64,000 bases of DNA from CAILZL01 sp050248275. Its GTDB lineage: Bacteria > Pseudomonadota > Gammaproteobacteria > Steroidobacterales > Steroidobacteraceae. The notes under the pieces are model-generated. The model made no database searches. It worked only from the letters and a program-made list of their open reading frames with translations, and was not told where the DNA came from. The translations under genes and the position numbers were made by a program. Each line of letters starts with the position of its first letter. Within the stretch, counting starts at the first letter, position 1. The stretch covers positions 106,782-170,781 of the forward strand of contig JBFWSR010000005.1 of the NCBI GenBank assembly GCA_050248275.1, written 5' to 3'. Below, piece by piece: positions 1 to 9,118 of this stretch.

Positions 1-3000
1 GATCGGGCATTTGCTGCGCCGACATCGGTGCAGCGCGATGCGTGGTCGGCCATTGCGCGGGGTCGGCACACGCTGATTGCCGCGCCGACCGGTTCAGGCA
101 AGACGCTGGCGGCATTTCTGACGGCGATTGATTCCTTGGTGCGGCAGGCGGCGCGCGGCTGGATCGACGATGCGGTGCAGGTGGTGTACGTCTCGCCACT
201 CAAGGCCTTGTCGAATGACGTGGAGCGCAATCTACAAGTGCCGCTGGCAGGCATCACCGAAACGTTGTTACAACAGGGCAGCGCCGCTGCCGAGATTCGC
301 GCGCAGGTGCGTACCGGCGACACGCCGCAGATCGAGCGCATGGCGATGCGTCGCCGGCCGCCGCACATTCTGGTCACCACGCCCGAGTCTTTATATCTGT
401 TGCTCACCAGTGTGTCCGGCCGCGACATGCTGGCGACCACACGCACGGTGATCGTCGATGAAATTCATGCCGTCGCGAACGGCAAGCGTGGTTCACATCT
501 GGCGTTGTCATTGGAACGGTTGTCAGCGCTGTGTGCGCATCCGGTGCAACGCATTGGCTTGTCGGCAACGCAAAAGCCGATTGAGGAGATCGCACATTTT
601 CTGACCGGCAGCAGCGAAACAAACGACTGCACCATCGTCGATAGCGGTCATGTGCGCCAACGCGACATTCAGATGGTGTTGCCGGACGCGCCGCTGGAAG
701 CGGTGATGTCCAATGAAGTATGGCAGACCGTGTACGACAAACTGGCGGGTCTGATCGACACACATCGCACCACGCTGGTGTTCGCCAACACGCGGCGCAT
801 GGTGGAGCGCGTAGCGCGGCAACTGACCGAGCGACTCGGCGAGCAGCATGTCGCTGCGCATCATGGTTCCCTGTCGAAGGAAACCCGCTTCGATGCCGAG
901 CAGCGTTTGAAAGCTGGCAATTTACGGGTGCTGGTGGCCACGGCTTCGCTGGAGCTGGGCATCGACATTGGCGATGTGGATCTGGTCTGCCAGCTGGGCT
1001 CGCCGCGTTCCATTGCGGCCTTCCTGCAACGAGTGGGTCGCGCCAATCACTCGATCAGTGGTGTGCCCAGGGGGCGCCTGTTTCCCTTGAGCCGCGACGA
1101 ACTGGTGGAATGCACGGCGCTGCTTGATGCTGTAAGGCGCGGTGAACTGGATCGTTTGCTGATACCGCTTAAACCACTGGATGTGCTGGCCCAGCAGATG
1201 GTGGCTGAAGTGGCTTCGCGCGAGTATGGCGAAGATGAACTGTATCGACTCGTGACGCGTGCGTGGCCATATCGCGAATTGCAGCGTGACGAGTTTGACG
1301 AGGTGCTGCGCATGCTGTCGGAAGGTTTCGCCACCCGCCGTGGCCGGCAGAGCGCCTATCTGCATCGCGATGCGGTGAATCACCGTTTGCGTGCGCGCAA
1401 GGGCGCGCGGCTGACCGCCATCACCTGCGGTGGCGCCATTCCCGATGTGGCCGACTATCGCGTGATTCTGGAGCCGCAGGAAATTTTCATCGGCACGCTG
1501 AACGAAGACTTCGCCATCGAAAGCCAGGCCGGCGATATTTTTCAGCTGGGCAATGCCTCGTATCGCATTCAACGCATCGAAGCCGGGCGCGTGCGCGTGG
1601 AAGACGCCAGGGGTCAACCGCCCACCTTGCCGTTCTGGCTGGGCGAAGCGCCGGCACGTACCGATGAATTGTCGCAGGCCGTATCGCGCCTGCGCAGCGA
1701 GATCGATGCTGCTTTGCCCACGACCGATGAAGCGCAGCTCAAGCAATGCATCGCCATGCTGATGCAGCACCATGAGCTGAGCGAATCGGCAGCGCGCCAG
1801 CTGGTTGATTATCTCGCGGCAGCCAAAGCCATGCTGGGCCGGTTGCCCATTCAGCAGTGTCTGGTATTCGAACGCTTCTTCGATGAAAGCGGCGGCATGC
1901 AGCTGGTGATTCATTCGCCTTTCGGGGCGCGCGTGAATCGTGCTTATGGACTGGCGCTGCGCAAATGTTTCTGCCGCAGCTTCAATTTTGAATTGCAGGC
2001 GGCGGCCACCGAAGATGCAGTGATCCTGTCGCTGGGCGAGACCCACAGCTTCGAGCTGGCCGAAGTGGCGCGTTATCTTCATAGCCAGAGTGTGCGCGAG
2101 ATATTGATTCAGGCCATGCTGGATTCGCCGCTGTTTACCACTCGCTGGCGCTGGGTGACCAGTATTGCCCTGGCGGTACAACGCTATCGTGGCGGCAAGC
2201 GTACGCCCGCGCCGCTGCAACGCATGGCAGCGGAAGATCTGGTGTCAGTGGTGTTCCCCGAACAACTGGCCTGCCTGGAGAACATTCAGGGCGATCGCGA
2301 AATTCCCGATCATCCCCTGGTGAATCAAACCATCCATGACTGCCTGTATGAAGCCATGGACATTGTCGGCCTGGAACGGCTGCTGACAGATATTGAAAAC
2401 AACCGCATTCAAGTGATTGCCTGCGATCTGCCCACGCCTTCGCCACTGTCGCAGGAAATTCTCACCGCCAAACCCTATGCCTTTCTCGATGATGCGCCAC
2501 TGGAGGAACGACGCACCCAGGCCGTGGCCAGTCGCCGCTGGCTGGACCCGCAGACCGCTGCCGAGTTCGGCAAGCTGGATGAACGCGCCATTGCACAGGT
2601 GCGTGACGAAGCGTGGCCGTCGGTGGACAACGTTGATGAATTGCACGATGCCCTGATGTCGATGGGCCTGTGCGCCGAAGCAGAGGCGCAACGCAGCGGC
2701 TGGGAGGCTTTCTTCAACCCTTTGTTGCAGACAGGACGTGCCACAACAATGCTGGTGGCTGGCAATGAATCCGGCTTCTGGCTGGCGGCGGAACGCATGC
2801 CCATGATGGCGGCGCTGTATCCGCAGGCGGAATTCAAACCAGCATTGAATCTGCCTGCCGAGTTCACCATGCAACAGTGGGACGCCGATACGGCGCTGGT
2901 TGAATTATTGCGCGGTCGCCTGCAGGCAATGGGGCCAGTCACTGCTGCTGCGTTGAGCGCATGTTTGCAGTTATCGCTTGCTGCCATCGACATGACCTTG

Positions 3001-4260
3001 CTCAAACTGGAATCGCAGGGTTTTGTCATGCGCGGTCAGTTCACATCAGATACCCGTGCACTCGAATGGTGTGAACGACGCCTGCTGGCGCGCATTCATC
3101 GTTACACCGTGCAAAGCCTGCGTGCCGAGATTGAACCGGTATCGCCTGCCGACTTCATGCGTTTCCTGTTGCAGTGGCAGGGTGTGGTGCGCAGTCCACG
3201 GCCGCAGGGTGTGGAAGCGTTGCAGGGCATTATTGAACAACTCGAAGGCATCGAAGTGCCGGCTGCTGCCTGGGAGAGCGAGATTCTGCCTGCACGCATG
3301 CAGGACTATGACCCCAACTGGCTGGACAGCGTGTGCCTGTCGGGCCGTGCGCTGTGGTTACGCCTGCAGGCTGCCAGCAGTGGCGCAGCGCCGGTGCGCG
3401 CCACGCCGATCGTGTTGCTGACCCGCAAGCATCTTGCCTTGTGGCAAACACCTGAAGAGACAGCGGCTGCCGATTTGCGGTTGGGCCACTCCGCGCAGCG
3501 CATTCGCGAATACCTGCAGGCGCAGGGCGCTTCCTTCTTTGCCGATATTGCGCACGGCAGTGGCCTGCTGCAAGCACAGGCAGAAGAAGGATTGAGCGAG
3601 CTGGTCGCCACGGGCCTGGTCAGCGCCGACAGTTTCAGTGGTTTGCGCGCGCTGGTGCTGCCCATGGATCGCAAACGCAAGATGGCGTCTCGCGGGTTGC
3701 GCATCGCACAGTTCGGTCTGGAAGATGCAGGTCGCTGGAGTCTGGTGCGTCGTCATGTCGGCGTGCAGATGGATGATCGTCTCGAACAACTCGTGTTCAT
3801 CCTGTTGCGGCGTTATGGCGTGGTGTTCCGCAAGTTGCTGGTGCATGAAAGCGCACCACTGCCGCCCTGGCATGAGTTGCTGCGTGTGTTCCGGCAACTG
3901 GAAGCGCAGGGCCTGATTCGTGGCGGCCGCTTTGTGGGTGGCGTAAGTGGCGAACAATATGCTTTGCCCGAAGCCGTGACCGCGCTGCGTGCGCTACACA
4001 AACAGCCGCTGGATGGACAGTTGATTTCCCTGTCCGCAGCCGATCCGTTAAACCTCAGCAGTGTGTTGATTCCCGGACCGCGCATTCCGGCGTTGACCGG
4101 CAATCGTCTGTTGCTGCGCGATGGCGTGTTGATTGCCAGTCATGTGGGTGGCCAGTCGCAACTGCATGTCAGCTTCACTCCGGCGGACGAATGGAACGCG
4201 CGTAATGCACTGCTGCACAAGCGCATGCCCGGCGTTTCGTTATCGGCACGTAGCAGTTAG
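1..4260 (+). CDS. lhr: Lhr-family DEAD/DEAH-box helicase, 5' end missing
   Basis: Large ATP-dependent helicase of the Lhr family, which unwinds DNA or RNA:DNA duplexes in the cytoplasm and is linked to nucleic-acid repair. The frame is open from base 1, and the codons before the first GTG (position 28) already read like the conserved Lhr lead-in to motif I, so the true start lies upstream of the window. Walker A (APTGSGKT) is near residue 30, the motif II box is DEIH near residue 153, and a helicase C domain with a QRVGRANHS motif VI follows near residue 350. After the helicase core come the winged-helix region and a very long C-terminal part. At more than 1400 residues it is the long Lhr class, like the 1538-residue E. 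coli protein. Codon use matches its neighbours. The family is certain; the cellular role is known only from homologues. Confidence 0.95.
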   Translation, partial: DRAFAAPTSVQRDAWSAIARGRHTLIAAPTGSGKTLAAFLTAIDSLVRQAARGWIDDAVQVVYVSPLKALSNDVERNLQVPLAGITETLLQQGSAAAEIRAQVRTGDTPQIERMAMRRRPPHILVTTPESLYLLLTSVSGRDMLATTRTVIVDEIHAVANGKRGSHLALSLERLSALCAHPVQRIGLSATQKPIEEIAHFLTGSSETNDCTIVDSGHVRQRDIQMVLPDAPLEAVMSNEVWQTVYDKLAGLIDTHRTTLVFANTRRMVERVARQLTERLGEQHVAAHHGSLSKETRFDAEQRLKAGNLRVLVATASLELGIDIGDVDLVCQLGSPRSIAAFLQRVGRANHSISGVPRGRLFPLSRDELVECTALLDAVRRGELDRLLIPLKPLDVLAQQMVAEVASREYGEDELYRLVTRAWPYRELQRDEFDEVLRMLSEGFATRRGRQSAYLHRDAVNHRLRARKGARLTAITCGGAIPDVADYRVILEPQEIFIGTLNEDFAIESQAGDIFQLGNASYRIQRIEAGRVRVEDARGQPPTLPFWLGEAPARTDELSQAVSRLRSEIDAALPTTDEAQLKQCIAMLMQHHELSESAARQLVDYLAAAKAMLGRLPIQQCLVFERFFDESGGMQLVIHSPFGARVNRAYGLALRKCFCRSFNFELQAAATEDAVILSLGETHSFELAEVARYLHSQSVREILIQAMLDSPLFTTRWRWVTSIALAVQRYRGGKRTPAPLQRMAAEDLVSVVFPEQLACLENIQGDREIPDHPLVNQTIHDCLYEAMDIVGLERLLTDIENNRIQVIACDLPTPSPLSQEILTAKPYAFLDDAPLEERRTQAVASRRWLDPQTAAEFGKLDERAIAQVRDEAWPSVDNVDELHDALMSMGLCAEAEAQRSGWEAFFNPLLQTGRATTMLVAGNESGFWLAAERMPMMAALYPQAEFKPALNLPAEFTMQQWDADTALVELLRGRLQAMGPVTAAALSACLQLSLAAIDMTLLKLESQGFVMRGQFTSDTRALEWCERRLLARIHRYTVQSLRAEIEPVSPADFMRFLLQWQGVVRSPRPQGVEALQGIIEQLEGIEVPAAAWESEILPARMQDYDPNWLDSVCLSGRALWLRLQAASSGAAPVRATPIVLLTRKHLALWQTPEETAAADLRLGHSAQRIREYLQAQGASFFADIAHGSGLLQAQAEEGLSELVATGLVSADSFSGLRALVLPMDRKRKMASRGLRIAQFGLEDAGRWSLVRRHVGVQMDDRLEQLVFILLRRYGVVFRKLLVHESAPLPPWHELLRVFRQLEAQGLIRGGRFVGGVSGEQYALPEAVTALRALHKQPLDGQLISLSAADPLNLSSVLIPGPRIPALTGNRLLLRDGVLIASHVGGQSQLHVSFTPADEWNARNALLHKRMPGVSLSARSS

Positions 4261-4295
4261 GAAGATTTACCAGTCAGACCCATGAGGAACCATGC

Positions 4296-4736
4296 ATGGC
4301 CGAAACCATCAGCCGCATCTGGCGAGAAGGTATTACATTGGCATCTCTACAAGCCAGAACCGCCGATACGCTGGTGAGGCACTTGGGCATAGAGATCACT
4401 GAGCTGGGCGACGATTATCTCACCGCCACCATGCCGGTGGATTCGCGCACCTGTCAGCCGATGCGCATCCTGCATGGCGGCGCTTCGGTGACGCTGGCGG
4501 AATCATTGGGCAGCTTTGCCGCCAACGCAGTGGTTGATGACGCTCGTCATGCCTGCGTCGGTCAGGAGATCAACGCCAATCATCTGCGTCCGGTGCCGGT
4601 GGGCCGCAAGGTGATTGGTACGGCGCGTCCTTTTCATATCGGCGCGCGCAGTCATGTGTGGGGCATTGAAATCATGGATGAACGTGGCCAGCGGGTGTGC
4701 GTGTCGCGCATCACCATGGCGGTGATCAATCGTTGA
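4296..4736 (+). CDS. Hotdog-fold acyl-CoA thioesterase (YdiI/PaaI type)
   Basis: A 146-residue single hotdog domain of the PaaI/YdiI thioesterase group, which hydrolyses acyl- or aryl-CoA thioesters in the cytoplasm. The signature HGGASVTLAES (near residues 56-66) carries the catalytic Glu and closely resembles E. coli YdiI (MenI), an enzyme active on 1,4-dihydroxy-2-naphthoyl-CoA. The conserved middle stretch QEINANHLRP is also present. The start is supported by a GAGGAA Shine-Dalgarno sequence about 10 bases upstream of the ATG. It follows the lhr gene by 35 bases on the same strand and may be cotranscribed. No menaquinone genes lie nearby, so the physiological substrate is open. The fold is secure; the substrate is not. 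Confidence 0.88.
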   Translation: MAETISRIWREGITLASLQARTADTLVRHLGIEITELGDDYLTATMPVDSRTCQPMRILHGGASVTLAESLGSFAANAVVDDARHACVGQEINANHLRPVPVGRKVIGTARPFHIGARSHVWGIEIMDERGQRVCVSRITMAVINR

Positions 4737-4854
4737 CCCATCGTTGGGTCCGTTCACTGGTCAGTGTGGTTATAAGCAGTCACCACTTGTGGCAAAATCC
4801 CGGCCCAAGTGGCGAACCCCGGATTGATCGCGCCAGATTATTGAGATAGCAACC

Positions 4855-5061
4855 ATGATGACCATCGAGCATAGCACCAAGCCTGTCCAGCCGAATGCCC
4901 AGCAGCAGTACACCGTGACTGCCGAAGATTTGCCTTTGTCCTGCCCGATGCCCGGCATGCAGTGGTGGAATTCGCATCCCAAGGTGTTTCTGCCGATCGA
5001 AAAAACCGGCTGGGCGAAATGCCCGTATTGCAGCGCCGAGTACACGCTGAAAAAACAATAA
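4855..5061 (+). CDS. Small zinc-ribbon protein (zf-CHCC family)
   Basis: A 68-residue protein with the zf-CHCC pattern: a Cys in LSCPMPG near residue 30, a conserved His-Pro in SHPKVFLPI, and a C-terminal CPYC followed by AEYTLKK. This domain also occurs in the mitochondrial complex I subunit NDUFS6, where it binds zinc, and the short bacterial versions are common in proteobacteria without an assigned function. Translation could begin at either of two adjacent ATG codons (4855 or 4858). It sits alone between the thioesterase and the glycosyltransferase. Zinc binding is predicted from the Cys/His set; the function is unknown. Confidence 0.85.
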   Translation: MMTIEHSTKPVQPNAQQQYTVTAEDLPLSCPMPGMQWWNSHPKVFLPIEKTGWAKCPYCSAEYTLKKQ

Positions 5062-5155
5062 CTAGAGTGATGATCGCCGGTCTGCGCCGGTGCCAGCGCG
5101 CCGGGCATGGCTGGGGTATATTGCCCGGATGCTCGAATCGGGGGAATCAACGGCG

Positions 5156-5890
5156 ATGGTCAATGTACTGTGCATCAAGTGGGGCCAGAAGTACGGCGCC
5201 CACTACGTCAATGTGCTGCGCTCCATGGTCAGCCGGCACTTGCAGCGGCCACACCGATTTATCTGTCTTACTGATGATGCGACCGGCATTGATCCCGGCG
5301 TGGAAGTGTTTCCCATGCCCAAGGTGGGGTTTGCGGATTTCGACGAGATGCAACCCTGGGCGCGCCAGCACGGCTGGCTGAAGCTGACATCGTTTGCCTG
5401 GCCGCTGTACGACCTGCAGGGACCGACCCTGTTCATTGATCTGGACGTGGTGATTGTCGGCGAGCTGGATTCCTTTTTCGATGTGCCCGGCGAGTTCGTG
5501 GTGATCCGCGAATGGGACAAGCGCGACGGCACTGGCAATACCTCCGTCTATCGCTTCAATGCCGGCGCACATCTGGATGCGCTGGAATACTTCAAGCAGC
5601 ATGCCGACGCAGCGCGGCGCGAATACCGCAACGAACAGCAGTACATCACCACCTTCGTGGCGCGTCAGGGCAAGATGCAGTTCTGGCCGGAAGCCTGGTG
5701 CCGCAGTTTCAAGCGCCATTGCGTGCGCGCCCATGTACTCAACTGGTTCCTGCCGCCGCGCATACCTGAAGACGCACGCATCATTGCCTTTCATGGCAAG
5801 CCCAATCCGCCCGATGCCATCGCCGGCCGCAGCGGCAAGTGGTACCGGCGCGTGCTGCCGACCCAGTGGATCAAGGAGCATTGGCGTTAG
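5156..5890 (+). CDS. Glycosyltransferase, probably of LPS core or surface glycan
   Basis: A 244-residue cytoplasmic glycosyltransferase-like protein. A nucleotide-sugar-binding N-terminus (VNVLCIKWGQKYG) is followed by an aspartate-rich FIDLDVVI segment near residues 94-101, which fits the DxD metal/sugar-nucleotide motif of GT-A enzymes. A C-terminal stretch has conserved Trp/His residues, including IIAFHGKPNP near residue 215. I chose the ATG at 5156 because homologous proteins begin with the VLCIKWG motif and a GGGGAA precedes it; an in-frame ATG at 5090 would add 22 unconserved residues. The next gene, a Kdo kinase, follows almost directly, which suggests a role in lipopolysaccharide inner-core assembly. 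The transferred sugar cannot be read from sequence. Confidence 0.78.
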   Translation: MVNVLCIKWGQKYGAHYVNVLRSMVSRHLQRPHRFICLTDDATGIDPGVEVFPMPKVGFADFDEMQPWARQHGWLKLTSFAWPLYDLQGPTLFIDLDVVIVGELDSFFDVPGEFVVIREWDKRDGTGNTSVYRFNAGAHLDALEYFKQHADAARREYRNEQQYITTFVARQGKMQFWPEAWCRSFKRHCVRAHVLNWFLPPRIPEDARIIAFHGKPNPPDAIAGRSGKWYRRVLPTQWIKEHWR

Positions 5891-5895
5891 TGTTT

Positions 5896-6630
5896 ATGGA
5901 GTCGCAGCTCAGGCCGCTGGTGACAGATGGCATCCTGCACGATCCAGTGCTGATGCCCGAGGTACAACATGAGTTGTTTGAGCCTGATTATTGGCTGGCG
6001 CGCCATGCAGCCAGTGCGACCGCAGGTGGACGCGGCAATGTGGTGTTCATCAACGATACGCAACGCCAATGGGTGCTGCGCCATTACCGCCGTGGCGGAC
6101 TGATCGGCAAACTGATCGCTGATCAATATCTATGGCTGGGCGCTGAAGCCACGCGCTCTTTTCGTGAATGGCGTTTGCTGGCGCAGCTGCGTGCTCTGGA
6201 GTTGCCAGTGCCGATACCAGTGGCCGCGCGCTATATACGCAATGGTTTAAGTTATCGTGCCGATCTGCTCACTGCCACCATTGCCGGCGCCTGCACGCTG
6301 ATGCAACGGCTGGCACAGGCGCCGATGCCGGCAACGGATTGGCAGCGTGTCGGCCAGGTCCTGGCGCGCCTTCATGCCGCCGGCGTGCATCACGCCGATC
6401 TCAATGCCAACAACATCGTGTTCGATGATCAGCAGGCAGTTTGGGTGCTCGACTTCGATCGCGGCCGCATCCGTACCGTGCAGAAGGCATGGATCGACAC
6501 AGTGCTGGCGCGTCTGCTGCGTTCACTCAACAAACTGCATGAACGGCATGGAATTCATTTCCAGCTAGATGATTGGCAGCAGTTGCTACACGCGCATGAT
6601 GTGCGATTGAGCCAGTTGCTCGAGCACTGA
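5896..6630 (+). CDS. kdkA: 3-deoxy-D-manno-octulosonic acid (Kdo) kinase
   Basis: A 244-residue kinase-fold enzyme that phosphorylates Kdo in the lipopolysaccharide inner core using ATP. Diagnostic features are GGRGNVVFI and the WVLRHYRRGGLIGKL segment near the N-terminus, the catalytic loop HADLNANNIVF with Asp168, and the metal-binding LDFDRGRI with Asp186. The length fits the KdkA/WaaP-like family (about 240). The ATG at 5896 lies 5 bases after the stop of the upstream glycosyltransferase; a GTG at 5890 that overlaps that stop is an alternative start. With lpxL and waaA close by, the block builds the lipid A-Kdo region. KdkA in Haemophilus and Bordetella goes with a single, phosphorylated Kdo. 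Confidence 0.9.
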   Translation: MESQLRPLVTDGILHDPVLMPEVQHELFEPDYWLARHAASATAGGRGNVVFINDTQRQWVLRHYRRGGLIGKLIADQYLWLGAEATRSFREWRLLAQLRALELPVPIPVAARYIRNGLSYRADLLTATIAGACTLMQRLAQAPMPATDWQRVGQVLARLHAAGVHHADLNANNIVFDDQQAVWVLDFDRGRIRTVQKAWIDTVLARLLRSLNKLHERHGIHFQLDDWQQLLHAHDVRLSQLLEH

Positions 6631-6691
6631 ACGTTTGGAGTGTGGGACGGCTCTTCTTCAATACTCGTAATAATTTTGCCCCAGACTTTAC

Positions 6692-7606
6692 TTAACGCTG
6701 TTCCCGCCGGTAATAGTCAGGGTAGCCCTCGCTCAATCCCTTGAAGCGCCGATGTATCCACAGGTACTGCTCGGGCACCTTGCGGATATGCGCTTCGACC
6801 AGATGATGGAAGCGGGTGGCGTCGGCGATGGCGTCATCGCTGGGGAAATTCTCGAGTGGCGGCAGGATGACCATGCGATAGCCGCGTCCATCGGGCAAAC
6901 GTTCGGGAAAATAGGGCAGTACCGCCGCGCCGGTCATCTTCGCCAGACGTGAGGTGGCGGTGTTGGTGGCGCAGGCAATACCGAAGAACGGCACCATCTG
7001 TGCGCCCTTGTTGCGATAGCTCTGATCGGGCGCATACCACACCGGCTCGTTGGCCTTGAGCGCCGTTACCAGCGTGCGCACATCGTCGCGACGAATCGCG
7101 CGACGCAGGCGCTGGGCGCGGTTGCGCGCCAGAAAATAACTCATCACTTCATTGTTGGTGGGGCGATACATCACGTTCAGCGGCGTGTAAGCAAGCAGCG
7201 CGCGGCCGCTCATTTCCAGCGTGGTGAAGTGCGCACTCAGCAGCAATGCGCCCTTGCCGTTTGCGATGGCGGCGTGCAGATGTTCCACGCCTTCGACCTG
7301 GTTGAGGCGCTGGATGCGCGAGGTGGGCGACCACCAGGCCATGGCGGTTTCAAACAGGCCGATTCCCAGGCTTGCAAAATGCCGGGCCAGAAGCTGTTCG
7401 CGCTGGGTATCGCTCAACTCCGGCATGCAGAGTTCCAGGTTGCGGCGTGCGATGCGCGCATAAGAAACCGGCAGATGACGCACCAGCCAGCCCAGTCCCT
7501 TGCCCAGCGCCAGCAGTGCCGGATAAGGCAGCAGTACCAGCAGACGCAACAATCCCAAACCGAGCCAGGTGGGCCAGTAGCGTGGTGCGAACAATCGGAG
7601 TGACAT
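6692..7606 (-). CDS. lpxL: Lipid A biosynthesis lauroyl-type acyltransferase
   Basis: A 304-residue inner-membrane acyltransferase of the LpxL/LpxM/HtrB family, which adds a secondary acyl chain to Kdo-lipid A from acyl-ACP. It has an N-terminal hydrophobic anchor (near residues 12-33), the catalytic HX4E motif in HFTTLEM near residue 125, and the family motifs VMYRP and WYAPDQSY further on. The C-terminus has the usual QYLWIHRRFK. It is transcribed away from waaA, with about 157 bases between the two starts, so the pair probably shares a divergent promoter region. Which acyl chain or position it uses cannot be told from sequence, so the lpxL name is by family. Confidence 0.93.
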   Translation of the reverse strand: MSLRLFAPRYWPTWLGLGLLRLLVLLPYPALLALGKGLGWLVRHLPVSYARIARRNLELCMPELSDTQREQLLARHFASLGIGLFETAMAWWSPTSRIQRLNQVEGVEHLHAAIANGKGALLLSAHFTTLEMSGRALLAYTPLNVMYRPTNNEVMSYFLARNRAQRLRRAIRRDDVRTLVTALKANEPVWYAPDQSYRNKGAQMVPFFGIACATNTATSRLAKMTGAAVLPYFPERLPDGRGYRMVILPPLENFPSDDAIADATRFHHLVEAHIRKVPEQYLWIHRRFKGLSEGYPDYYRREQR

Positions 7607-7763
7607 CGTGTAGCAATTCTTGGGATTTCAGTGAAGCGCCAAGCTTACGGTGTGGGTGCAACGGCGTCGAGCCGGCATATCGAGCGCTGTCATCCAACTG
7701 CCGCAGCCTCCGGTATCATGTCGCCATAACGATGATCAAATCTTTGCCAGCACGGGTACTGCC

Positions 7764-9029
7764 TTGTCCTTTCTCTATCAGCTGTTGATCCGCATCGCTG
7801 CACCGCTGGTGTTCATCGCCACTTGTCTGCGCGGCCTGCGTGATCGCAGCTATCGCGATCGCCTGACCGAACGCTTCGGTTATACGCAACTCAATTTCGC
7901 GCAGGCGCCGATCTGGCTGCATGCGGTATCGGTGGGGGAAGTGCAGGCCGCCACGCCGTTGCTCCGGCGGTTGCTGGCCAATCAGGATGGCCGGCCGGTG
8001 CTGGTAACCACGACCACGCCCACCGGGGCTGCGCGCGTCCATTCGTTATTCGGCGAGCAGTTGCAACATGCTTTCCTGCCCTATGACACGCCTGCGGCTG
8101 TGCGACGTTTTCTGCAGCGTGTCCGTCCGCATTGCGCCCTCATCATGGAAACCGAATTGTGGCCCAACCTGCTGAGTCAATGCGTGGCGCAACAGATTCC
8201 CGTGGTGCTGGGCAGTGCCCGTATTTCGTCGCGCACTGCAGCGCGTTATCAACAGTTGCGTGCACTGTTCGCGCGGTCCATGCCCAAGGTATTGGTGGGC
8301 GCGCAAACGCCGGCGGATGCCGAACGGTTGCTGGGTCTGGGCGCTGATGCCGGGCATGTGCACGTTACTGGCAACATCAAATTCGATATTGAAATTTCGC
8401 TGGAAGTACGCAGAGCGGGCGCCGCGTTGCGCGAGCAATGGGCGGCACGATCCGTATGGATTGCCGGCAGTACCCATGATGGCGAGGAACAGCAGGTGCT
8501 GGCGGCGCATCAGCAGGTGCTGCTGCGTAAACCGGATGCCCTGTTGATTCTTGCGCCCCGCCATCCGCAACGTTTTGCTCAAGTGGCCGCATTGCTGAAA
8601 GCGCAGAACATCGAGTTCGTTGCCCGCAGCAGTCAACAACCGGTGTTGGTGCAGCATGCGGTGTTATTGCTGGACAGCCTCGGCGAGTTGACCGGCTTTT
8701 ATGCCGCCAGCGACGTGGTATTCGTCGGTGGCAGTCTGGTGCCTGTCGGTGGACACAATCTGCTGGAACCGGCTGCCTTGTCCCTGCCGGTGATTTCCGG
8801 TCCGCATACTTTCAATGCGCCGGATGTGGCCGACAAACTCGCCGAGCGCGGCGCCTTGCGCTATGTATATTCCAGTGCCGAACTGGCTGAAGCGGTGCTG
8901 GAGTTACTGGACAATCCGGCTGAATGTGCTCGTCAGGGTGGGGCGGCGCTGGCGGTGGTGCAGGAAAGCACCGGCGCTCTGGCGCGATTGCTGGAATTGA
9001 TCCAGCAGCATTGCAAACTCAGGCTGTAG
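7764..9029 (+). CDS. waaA: 3-deoxy-D-manno-octulosonic acid (Kdo) transferase
   Basis: A 421-residue membrane-anchored GT-B glycosyltransferase that attaches Kdo from CMP-Kdo to lipid IVA. It shows an N-terminal hydrophobic segment, the catalytic-Glu region WLHAVSVGEVQAA, the TTTTPTG loop, an AGSTHDGEE segment in the C-terminal domain, and the sugar-nucleotide site FVGGSLVPVGGHN. I place the start at a TTG (7764), since the sequence from there matches the usual WaaA N-terminus and gives the family length (E. coli 425). The frame is open upstream to GTG codons at 7650 and 7656, but those would add about 38 unconserved residues. The nearby Kdo kinase suggests a single Kdo may be transferred; the sequence alone does not decide this. 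Confidence 0.93.
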   Translation: MSFLYQLLIRIAAPLVFIATCLRGLRDRSYRDRLTERFGYTQLNFAQAPIWLHAVSVGEVQAATPLLRRLLANQDGRPVLVTTTTPTGAARVHSLFGEQLQHAFLPYDTPAAVRRFLQRVRPHCALIMETELWPNLLSQCVAQQIPVVLGSARISSRTAARYQQLRALFARSMPKVLVGAQTPADAERLLGLGADAGHVHVTGNIKFDIEISLEVRRAGAALREQWAARSVWIAGSTHDGEEQQVLAAHQQVLLRKPDALLILAPRHPQRFAQVAALLKAQNIEFVARSSQQPVLVQHAVLLLDSLGELTGFYAASDVVFVGGSLVPVGGHNLLEPAALSLPVISGPHTFNAPDVADKLAERGALRYVYSSAELAEAVLELLDNPAECARQGGAALAVVQESTGALARLLELIQQHCKLRL

Positions 9030-9033
9030 GTTG

Positions 9034-9073
9034 GGTTTCAGCCCGATTCATCATCGAAAGTCGGGCTGAAACC
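9034..9073. terminator. Inverted repeat between convergent waaA and tolC, probable bidirectional terminator
   Basis: Two perfectly complementary 13-base arms, 9034-9046 and 9061-9073, enclose a 14-base loop. They lie 4 bases after the waaA stop and 45 bases beyond the tolC stop, the right place for a shared terminator. There is no T-run on either side, so intrinsic termination would be weak. A second partial copy of the arm (GAAACCC near 9075) could form an alternative pairing. Confidence 0.5.
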
Positions 9074-9118
9074 TGAAACCCGACCATGCAACTTGCAAGG
9101 CGAGTTATCAATGCAGCC

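Noticed and set aside
922..2220. A 432-codon minus-strand frame inside the helicase gene
   Set aside because: It overlaps the conserved Lhr coding region and has biased low-complexity composition.
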